Of a stretch of DNA of 21,720 nucleotides, positions 16,501 through 21,720 are shown one piece after another. Position numbers and translations under genes: made by a program. The notes beneath the pieces are model-generated. The model worked only from the letters and a program-made list of their open reading frames with translations. It searched no databases and was not told the DNA's origin. Position 1 is the first letter of the stretch, and every line of letters starts with the position of its first letter. Source of the stretch: an uncultured Clostridia bacterium (GTDB lineage: Bacteria > Bacillota > Clostridia > Lachnospirales > Lachnospiraceae); assembly GCA_937888895.1 (NCBI GenBank), contig CALASV010000342.1:1-21720 (forward strand). The letters run 5' to 3'.

Positions 16501-16543
16501 ACATGACGAAATCTGAAAAAAAAATTTTCAGATTTCGTCATGT
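16501..16543. repeat. Perfect 19-bp inverted repeat (operator or terminator)
   Basis: ACATGACGAAATCTGAAAA at 16501-16519 pairs exactly with TTTTCAGATTTCGTCATGT at 16525-16543 across AAAAA. On the minus strand it is followed at once by TCTTTTTT, so it could terminate leftward transcripts from the regulator gene. On the plus strand its right arm abuts the -35 area of the small ORF promoter, so it could also be an operator shared by two divergent units. The two readings are not exclusive. Confidence 0.7.
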
Positions 16544-16562
16544 ATATTTCCATAATAAGTAA

Positions 16563-16568
16563 TATAAT
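16563..16568 (+). promoter_or_regulatory. -10 element TATAAT for the small ORF
   Basis: Perfect TATAAT 25 nt before the start codon of the 45-codon ORF, giving a 5' leader of about 18 nt. There is no TGn extension and no consensus -35 at 16-18 bp spacing; the upstream site is occupied by the palindrome. Confidence 0.5.
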
Positions 16569-16592
16569 GGGAATGATAAAGGAGATTACCTT

Positions 16593-16730
16593 ATGAAAAA
16601 TACTTTAAAATACCTTTTTGATGAATTAATTCAATTTTTGTTATTATTTCATACCCCTATTACTGATGATGATACACTTGAAATAACAACTTCTTCTAAT
16701 TCCCTCCTCATAGAAGAAGAAATATTTTAA
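16593..16730 (+). CDS. Candidate 45-aa small peptide facing the regulator
   Basis: ATG to TAA, 45 codons, with AAAGGAG 8 nt before ATG and TATAAT upstream. The peptide starts MKNTLKYLFDELIQFLLLFH: a basic N-terminus with a short hydrophobic stretch, then a polar acidic tail (TPITDDD, then NSLLIEEEIF at the end). The layout resembles small exported pro-peptides of RRNPP systems, though the hydrophobic core is broken by Asp10-Glu11 and is weaker than a normal signal peptide. It is the only plus-strand gene I would call in the window. It is convergent with the HTH-TPR regulator gene and divergent from the CIS operon. I do not recognise a family. Alternatives are a membrane-active small protein, or a chance ORF; the ribosome site and promoter argue against chance. 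Confidence 0.5.
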   Translation: MKNTLKYLFDELIQFLLLFHTPITDDDTLEITTSSNSLLIEEEIF

Positions 16731-16795
16731 CCAAATCAAATAAGTCCCCCATAAGTGGGGTAGATAAAGTACTCATTCACAAATTAAGAACTAAA
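16731..16795. other. Convergent gap with short GC hairpin
   Basis: 65 bp between two convergent stops. CCCC (16747-16750) and GGGG (16757-16760) can pair over a CATAAG-type loop, but no T-run follows, so it is a weak terminator candidate at best. Confidence 0.35.
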
Positions 16796-18613
16796 TTAAT
16801 GTTTCTCTAAAATATAATTTTTCGTACGATTTTGATTTACAAAATTTTTAAATAATCCACATAAAAAATACCCATATTCATAATTTTTTAAACAACTATC
16901 ATTCCCCATTTTCTCTTGAATATAAGCCATTTCTACCAAATTACTTCCTAATCGAAAACCCATATTATATTTTACTCCATCCATTAAAGATTTATTTAAT
17001 AACTCTATTGCTTCCTCTAATTGTCCTAATTCCTCTAAAGTATAAGCTAAATTTGTGATTATCATAAAATATTTTTGATTATATTCTGGAGCTTCTAATT
17101 TACTTTGCTGAAAATAATCATAAAGAACTTTTAAAATTTCTACTGCTTTCGTTTGTTGTCCCATTTTTTTATAATATACTGCCATTTGATTTAATAAGGA
17201 AAGTTCCACCGAAGTAAGTTGATATGGTAAATTCAATTTCGTATCTATCTTTTCTAATGTCAACTGTGAAAGTTTTTGTATCTTTTGTAAGGCATCTTCT
17301 ATTTTGATTTTTTTCAATCGACAATTACAAACAACTTGACATAATCCAATTTGTTGTCGATTTTTTATAATACTCATATCCACTTCTTTTTCAATTTCTT
17401 TTAACAATTTTTCTGCTTTTTTAAAATTTTTCAAAATCATCGCTCGTTTCATTTTACTAATTTTCTCTAATGTTTCAAACTTTTCTACATCCAATTCTGT
17501 ATTATAGTACCCCATCCCTATCTCTAATTTTTGCATCAATGCATAAAAATTTTTTACTGTAGGATTTCTTTTTCCTGTTTCAATACGAGATAATGTTTCT
17601 GGTGTACAAATTCCTTCACTTAATTCTTGTTGAGAATATTCACCACGCAAACGGGAAAAACAAATAACTTCATCTATTACACTCTTTTCCTGAGATACAT
17701 TTTCAAAAAGAAATATACTTTTTTGAATTGCTCTATTCTCACCATATTCTTCTAAAATAGCTTTTAAACTTTCATATTCTTTTTTTCTTAACTCACTATT
17801 ATCTGCTATTACTCCCCTTTTAAAACATTCCATCTCCATTTCTAAACATTGAAACAAAATAAAAATCGTTCCATTTTTCACTTCCACAGCAATCACATCC
17901 TCGCAACAATCATAACAATTGTTCCACATAAACTGTTCCTTATAAAAACTTGCCTTTAAATACAATGCCATAGATAGTTCTTTATTTTTTAATTTTTCAT
18001 CTGTTCTTTTTAAATAAATATAATGAATCATTGTTTCTAACAAAGAAAAATTATCTTTGTTACCTTCTAGTTTTCCTTTTATATAAATATACAATAATAA
18101 TAATTGTATTTCTGATTCACTTAGCCATAAATTCAAAAGTTTTTGTGAATATTGTTTTTCTAATTCTCTAAAGTCCGAAATTGTTTCTAATAATGCTTTG
18201 TAAATATACTTTTCTGCTTCTTTTTCATTTTCTTTATTAATATATAACAATGTATGTAACTTATAAATATCTTGTCTTTGTAATGCTTGTCCTTTTTTCT
18301 TCAATTCTTTTTCTAATAAATAAAGTTCTTTTTCTGCTTGCTCAAAATCATTTATAATAATAGCAATTTCTATATTTCTTCTTTTTACAAAATATTCAAA
18401 TTCCTCTATTGTTAACACTATATTAATATGCTCTGTTGATTTTCCAATTCTCTGTAATAATGCATTAAACTCTAAAATGTTTGGTCTACGTTCTCCTGCT
18501 TCTAACCGAGATAATGTTGACACAGAACAAATCCCTCTGCATAAATCGTCTTGTGAAATCCCTTTACTTAATCGCAACGATTGTACCATTCTTCCAATTT
18601 CTTCTATATCCAT
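16796..18613 (-). CDS. Double HTH-TPR transcription regulator (RRNPP/Rgg-like)
   Basis: 605 aa. It consists of two similar halves. The first Cro/C1-type HTH is at residues about 5-60 (SLRLSKGISQDDLCRGICSV, TLSRLEAGERRPNI); the second is at about 311-366 (LRGEYSQQELSEGICTPETL, SRIETGKRNPTVKNFYALMQ). Each is followed by a similar helical start (EYFVKRRNIEIAIIINDF and LEKISKMKRAMILKNF) and then TPR-like helices; QTKAVEILKVLYDYF and LGQLEEAIELLNKSL are clear TPR units in the second half. This is the domain order of PlcR/Rgg/NprR regulators, which bind short peptides through TPRs, here duplicated in one chain. A GAGGAG ribosome site precedes ATG. It lies next to the CIS operon, so it is a likely local regulator of it; direct control is inferred from position. 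Confidence 0.8.
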   Translation of the reverse strand: MDIEEIGRMVQSLRLSKGISQDDLCRGICSVSTLSRLEAGERRPNILEFNALLQRIGKSTEHINIVLTIEEFEYFVKRRNIEIAIIINDFEQAEKELYLLEKELKKKGQALQRQDIYKLHTLLYINKENEKEAEKYIYKALLETISDFRELEKQYSQKLLNLWLSESEIQLLLLYIYIKGKLEGNKDNFSLLETMIHYIYLKRTDEKLKNKELSMALYLKASFYKEQFMWNNCYDCCEDVIAVEVKNGTIFILFQCLEMEMECFKRGVIADNSELRKKEYESLKAILEEYGENRAIQKSIFLFENVSQEKSVIDEVICFSRLRGEYSQQELSEGICTPETLSRIETGKRNPTVKNFYALMQKLEIGMGYYNTELDVEKFETLEKISKMKRAMILKNFKKAEKLLKEIEKEVDMSIIKNRQQIGLCQVVCNCRLKKIKIEDALQKIQKLSQLTLEKIDTKLNLPYQLTSVELSLLNQMAVYYKKMGQQTKAVEILKVLYDYFQQSKLEAPEYNQKYFMIITNLAYTLEELGQLEEAIELLNKSLMDGVKYNMGFRLGSNLVEMAYIQEKMGNDSCLKNYEYGYFLCGLFKNFVNQNRTKNYILEKH

Positions 18614-18916
18614 AATATCATCTCCTCGTTTGTATCATACAAAAAATATCTAAAATTCCTAATTTCATTATATATTTTTACTAAATTTGTAATACTATAT
18701 TTCTAATATTATACTAAAAAAGATAATTTTTTTCAATATATGGTTATTTTTATATATAAAAAAGGTTATCTAAAAAAAGAAATTTTTAACAATATATAAA
18801 ATTAAACTATATATTATGATAAAAATTCATTTTCTGATAACCCTTTTTATAATTATATACAAATAACTACACAAATAATAACTATTTCTTTTATCTACAG
18901 TAAAATCATAAAATTT
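18614..18916. other. AT-rich spacer before the regulator gene
   Basis: 303 bp of very AT-rich DNA between the radical SAM gene and the regulator gene. It contains several TATAAT-like strings on the minus strand (one at 18672-18667), none with a good -35, and the inverted repeat described separately. I see no gene in it. The regulator's promoter and the end of the lgt-radical SAM transcript must both lie here. Confidence 0.5.
18758..18848 (-). repeat. Spaced 13-bp inverted repeat in the AT-rich spacer
   Basis: AAAAAAGGTTATC (18758-18770) and GATAACCCTTTTT (18836-18848), pairing at 12 of 13 positions over a 65-nt AT-rich loop. On the minus strand the far arm ends in AACCTTTTTT, so it could work as a terminator with an unusually long loop, or as paired protein sites. 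Confidence 0.4.
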
Positions 18917-19819
18917 TTATACTCCTTCTCCATCAAACGCAGGAATAAAACTCTCTTCTGCTGTTTCTCCTTCTTGCACAAATCCATTTTCTACTCCAAG
19001 CTCAATTGCAAAATCTACCACTTCCTCATATTCTTCTTCTGTAATACGACGATTTAACTCAGGATAAGAAACTACATGAGAAAGTGGTGTGTATTGATTC
19101 ATAATACTAATAAATACCGAATCTCCAAATGTTTCATACAAATACTTTATAATAGCTTTGGAATCTTCTTTACATTCTGGAAGTAATAAATGGCGAATAA
19201 TCATTCCTTTTTTCATTCTTCCCTTATCATCAAAAACAGGTTCTCCTACCTGACGAAACATTTCGTTTAATGCTTCCTTTGCTACTTGTGGATAATTTGA
19301 TACATTCGAATATTTCTTAGCTAATTCACTATCAAAATATTTAAAATCTGCCAAATAAATATCCACAAGTCCTTCCATTTCTTTTAAACTTTCCACATAA
19401 TCATACGAAGATGTATTTGCAATTACAGGAATGATAAGCTTTTCTTTTACTAACAACAATGCTTCTTTAATTTGTGGATAATAATGAGATGGTGTCACTA
19501 AATTGATATTATTTGCCCCTTTTTCTTGTAACTCTAGAAAAATCTCTGCTAAACGCTCGATAGAAATCGTTTTACCACGCATACCTTTTGCAATCTCTAC
19601 ATTTTGACAATAGACACACTGTAAATTACAACCTGAAAAAAAAACTGTTCCAGACCCTTCTTCCCCAGAAATACAAGGTTCCTCCCAAAAATGTAAAGCA
19701 GCTCTTGCTATCTTTAACTCCCTAGAAACCTTACAATATCCATACGTTTCCACCTGTCCTTCTACTCGCTGTTTCTTACACTTTCTAGGACATTGTACAC
19801 ATACTTCCTCTCTTTTCAT
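18917..19819 (-). CDS. Radical SAM protein, PflX-like (COG1313 type)
   Basis: 300 aa from the ATG at 19819. The radical SAM cluster motif is plain: GCNLQCVYCQN (CxxxCxxC), preceded by an N-terminal Cys-rich segment (CVQCPRKCKKQR and GYCKVS) that probably binds another Fe-S cluster or metal. Further typical pieces are NINLVTPSHYYPQI, VIANTSSYDYVE, DIYLADFKYFDSELAKKYS, IIRHLLLPECKEDSKAI and ISIMNQYTPLS. This is the set seen in the PflX family, long annotated as a pyruvate formate-lyase activating enzyme-like protein whose substrate is not established. A TTG at 19843 is possible, but AAGGAAG is 8 nt before the ATG, so the shorter form is chosen. It follows the lgt-like gene closely and probably shares its transcript. 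No target protein is evident nearby. Confidence 0.85.
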   Translation of the reverse strand: MKREEVCVQCPRKCKKQRVEGQVETYGYCKVSRELKIARAALHFWEEPCISGEEGSGTVFFSGCNLQCVYCQNVEIAKGMRGKTISIERLAEIFLELQEKGANNINLVTPSHYYPQIKEALLLVKEKLIIPVIANTSSYDYVESLKEMEGLVDIYLADFKYFDSELAKKYSNVSNYPQVAKEALNEMFRQVGEPVFDDKGRMKKGMIIRHLLLPECKEDSKAIIKYLYETFGDSVFISIMNQYTPLSHVVSYPELNRRITEEEYEEVVDFAIELGVENGFVQEGETAEESFIPAFDGEGV

Positions 19820-19851
19820 TACTACCACTTCCTTTTTAGTCAACTAGATAT

Positions 19852-20628
19852 TTATAAATTATCCACCATATCTTTTTGTTTTTTATAAAGATATCCACAT
19901 CCTATAAAAATTCCTACCCCTACTACAAAAATAAATAATGAAATAAACTGTGAAGTAGACAATGTACTTACAGCTCCTCTTGGGTCATTTCGTAAAAATT
20001 CCAAGCAAAATCGTCCAATACTATAAAAAATTAAATATAATCCTGCCACTTGTCCACTTGCTTTCACTCTTTTTGCTAAAAAAATTAACAATAAAAAATG
20101 AAGAAAATTTAATCCACTTGAAATAATTTGTGTTGGCAACAAAGCAACTCCATTTGGTGCATATTGAGACTCCTCATAAATAATATGAAACCAACTATCT
20201 GTTTCTCTACCATAACAGCAACCAGCAAATGCACAACCTAATCGCCCAAATCCCTGTGCTAATGCAATTGATGGCATTACCAAATCAAAATACTTTAAAA
20301 AATCTAACTTTTTAATTTTACAAAAAACATATCCTGTTAAAATACCCCCAATAATACCCCCATATACAACAAATCCATTTGTAACATCTAATAAAATACT
20401 TGGGTCTTCGATAATCGACTTAATTTCCACAATATAAAACAATAACTTTGCACCAATAATTCCTCCAACTAAACAACTAATGGTCAAAGAAAATATCATA
20501 TCTGGATTTAATTTATACTTTTTCGCTCGATATTCTCCTACTAAATATGCTGATAATACACCAATAGCAATCATTAAACCATACCCGTATACCGTGAATG
20601 GTCCTATTTGTAACAATTCATTTTTCAA
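19852..20628 (-). CDS. lgt: Lgt-like (prolipoprotein diacylglyceryl transferase family) membrane protein
   Basis: 258 aa from a TTG at 20628, giving MKNELLQIGPFTVYGYGLMIAIG, the usual opening of Lgt proteins; the ATG at 20652 would add eight charged residues, and AAGGAG stands 7 nt before the TTG. About seven hydrophobic segments are visible. The Lgt signature region reads GFGRLGCAFAGCCYGRE: the Arg of GR and the Gly before R are kept, but the positions usually Asn and Glu (N146 and E151 in E. coli) are Cys. The loop FVVYGGIIGG has Tyr where E. coli Lgt has the essential His103. FCLEFLRNDPRG matches the conserved C-terminal Arg region. It therefore belongs to the variant clostridial-type subfamily; whether it transfers diacylglycerol to lipoproteins is uncertain. 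It probably forms a transcript with the radical SAM gene. Confidence 0.75.
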   Translation of the reverse strand: MKNELLQIGPFTVYGYGLMIAIGVLSAYLVGEYRAKKYKLNPDMIFSLTISCLVGGIIGAKLLFYIVEIKSIIEDPSILLDVTNGFVVYGGIIGGILTGYVFCKIKKLDFLKYFDLVMPSIALAQGFGRLGCAFAGCCYGRETDSWFHIIYEESQYAPNGVALLPTQIISSGLNFLHFLLLIFLAKRVKASGQVAGLYLIFYSIGRFCLEFLRNDPRGAVSTLSTSQFISLFIFVVGVGIFIGCGYLYKKQKDMVDNL

Positions 20629-20635
20629 TTTTTTT

Positions 20636-20641
20636 CTCCTT
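20636..20641 (-). promoter_or_regulatory. Ribosome binding site favouring TTG start of lgt-like gene
   Basis: AAGGAG on the minus strand, 7 nt before TTG at 20628. It lies inside the longer frame that starts at ATG 20652, which itself has only TAGGAAA directly before it. Confidence 0.6.
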
Positions 20642-20671
20642 TCTAATTCCATTTTCCTACAAAATAATTCT

Positions 20672-20688
20672 ATTTGCCTACAGCAAAT
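20672..20688. repeat. Small inverted repeat in the lgt leader
   Basis: ATTTGC (20672-20677) and GCAAAT (20683-20688) around CTACA. It lies between a possible minus-strand -10 (TATACT, 20723-20718, no good -35) and the start codon. It could be an operator or an RNA hairpin; nothing else supports either. Confidence 0.3.
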
Positions 20689-20772
20689 GACTTTAATAAT
20701 ACTTTCTTTTTCGTTATAGTATAATTCTTATGAATCTCTTTTAGTTCTAAGAAAAAACTTCACAAAAAACGA

Positions 20773-20803
20773 AAAGACCCTACGGTATTACCGTAAGGTC
20801 TTT
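20773..20803 (-). terminator. Rho-independent terminator of the transketolase gene
   Basis: AAAGACC-C-TACGGT and ACCGTA-A-GGTCTTT pair over ATT. Read on the minus strand, the hairpin is followed by TCGTTTTTTG. It lies 25 bp after the transketolase stop, as expected. Confidence 0.85.
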
Positions 20804-20827
20804 CTGCCTGTAAATCCCGTAGGACTA

Positions 20828-21720
20828 TTATAATACAGATTTTACTGCTTTTACAACATTTTCTGTTGTAATTCCAAACTTTTCAAATAAAGTTGCTGCT
20901 GGAGCAGATGCACCAAAACCAGTCATCGTAACTGTAGCACCATCTAAACCTACATACTTGCCCCAACCATAATCAATCAAAGCTTCTACTGCTACTCTTG
21001 CACGAACATTCTTTGGAAGAACGGCTTCTTTATATTCAGCAGACTGTTCTTCAAATAAATCCATACATGGCATAGATACTACTCTTACATCTACACCTTC
21101 TTTTGCAAGTTCTGCTTTCGCTTCTACTGCAAGTTGTACTTCAGAACCAGTAGCAATAATAATTGCATCTGGAGTTTCCTTTGTAGCATCTTCTAATACA
21201 TACGCACCCTTTAATGCTTCTTTCGAAGAACCAGCTAACTGTGGAAGATTCTGTCTAGTCAATACTAAAGCAGTAGGAGTTTCCTTCGAAGTAACTGCAC
21301 TATACCAAGCTGCAATCGTTTCTGTTGCATCAGCTGGACGGAATACATGGAAGTTTGGCATAGAACGAAGCATTGCTAACTGTTCAATTGGCTCATGAGT
21401 TGGACCATCTTCTCCAACACCAATACTATCATGTGTTAAAACATAAGTAGTAGGGATTCTCATTAAAGAAGAAAGTCTTGCCATTGGTTTTACATAATCA
21501 CTAAATACAAAAAATGTGGATACATAAGCACGAAGACCATGTAATGTCATACCATTACCGATTGCTGCCATAGAAAGCTCACGTACACCAAAATGTAAGT
21601 TTCTACCTGTATAATCTTCCTTAGAGAAATCACCCATATCCTTCATATAAGTCTTTGTAGAAGGAGCAAGGTCAGCTGCACCACCGATTAAGTTTGGTAC
21701 ATACTTTGCTAATCTGTTAA
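20828..21720 (-). CDS. tkt: Transketolase, C-terminal part (5' end beyond window)
   Basis: The frame is open to the right edge, so the gene is partial: about 297 codons are visible, versus about 660 for a full enzyme. Upstream of an internal Met the reading continues as PNLIGGAADLAPSTKTYMKD, the start of the transketolase pyrimidine-binding domain. Then come NLHFGVRELSMAAIGNGM (the Glu that activates thiamine diphosphate lies in VRE), YVSTFFVFSDYVKPMARLS, LTHDSIGVGEDGPTHEPIEQ (cofactor/substrate His and Asp) and the C-terminal domain with IIIATGSEVQLAVEAK and MPCMDLFEEQ. The enzyme moves two-carbon units between sugar phosphates in the pentose phosphate pathway. Codon use is smoother than in the CIS genes, as for a highly expressed housekeeping gene. 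An intrinsic terminator separates it from the lgt-like gene. Confidence 0.95.
   Translation of the reverse strand, partial: NRLAKYVPNLIGGAADLAPSTKTYMKDMGDFSKEDYTGRNLHFGVRELSMAAIGNGMTLHGLRAYVSTFFVFSDYVKPMARLSSLMRIPTTYVLTHDSIGVGEDGPTHEPIEQLAMLRSMPNFHVFRPADATETIAAWYSAVTSKETPTALVLTRQNLPQLAGSSKEALKGAYVLEDATKETPDAIIIATGSEVQLAVEAKAELAKEGVDVRVVSMPCMDLFEEQSAEYKEAVLPKNVRARVAVEALIDYGWGKYVGLDGATVTMTGFGASAPAATLFEKFGITTENVVKAVKSVL

Larger units (their letters stand above)
16389..16592. promoter_or_regulatory. Divergent control region of CIS operon and small ORF
   Basis: 204 bp between the VWA gene (leftward) and the 45-codon ORF (rightward). It holds a perfect 19-bp inverted repeat (16501-16543) and a plus-strand TATAAT (16563-16568). 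The region around -35 of that promoter has no TTGACA-like match and lies at the end of the palindrome. For the leftward operon, possible -10 elements (TATAGA near 16475-16470, ATTATG near 16470-16465) have poor -35 boxes. Both sides therefore look activator-dependent, but promoter calls in such AT-rich DNA are weak. Confidence 0.45.

Noticed and set aside
18614..18916. tRNA, small RNA gene or hidden ORF in the AT-rich spacer
   Set aside because: No cloverleaf, no ORF with a ribosome site, and TATAAT-like strings are expected by chance at this base composition.

Overview
The window comes from a low-GC, AT-rich Gram-positive bacterium. Strong AGGAGG-type ribosome sites, TTG starts and a clostridial Lgt-like protein suggest a member of the Clostridia, probably Lachnospiraceae-like; this is inferred from style, not from a marker gene. 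Nearly every gene lies on the minus strand, so transcription runs from high to low coordinates.

Right flank (about 18.9-21.7 kb): the C-terminal part of a transketolase (cut by the window edge) with an intrinsic terminator, then an Lgt-like integral membrane protein, then a PflX-type radical SAM protein. These look like ordinary chromosomal genes.

Control region (about 16.4-18.9 kb): an AT-rich spacer of about 300 bp, then a 605-aa regulator made of two tandem copies of an HTH-plus-TPR-like unit (RRNPP/Rgg-like layout). Facing it on the plus strand is an unlisted 45-codon ORF with a good ribosome site and a perfect TATAAT. Between this small ORF and the next operon sits a perfect 19-bp inverted repeat.

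Main operon (16.4 kb down to the left edge): 13 tightly packed genes that I read as a non-canonical contractile injection system (CIS), related to type VI secretion and phage tails. In order of transcription: secreted/membrane VWA protein, 720-aa sheath-like protein, two tandem Hcp-like tube proteins, DnaJ-domain protein, membrane FHA protein, zinc-ribbon FHA protein, membrane PP2C-like protein, PP2C-TM-TPR protein, Hsp70-like protein with a SAP-like N-terminus, two unrecognised proteins in the place where baseplate genes would sit, and a large VgrG-like spike fused in frame to an Rhs toxin. The last gene runs off the left edge, and the supplied ORF set did not show it because it has no stop inside the window.

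Working model (inference): sheath, tube and spike form the injector; the spike carries its own Rhs cargo; Hsp70/DnaJ may assist assembly or recycling in place of ClpV; the FHA and PP2C-like proteins point to phospho-dependent control, although both PP2C domains have Lys where a metal-binding Asp is expected; the VWA protein could link the machine to the envelope; and the double HTH-TPR regulator with the small peptide could switch the operon. No AAA+ ATPase, Ser/Thr kinase, TssJ/L/M, holin, lysin or terminase is visible here.
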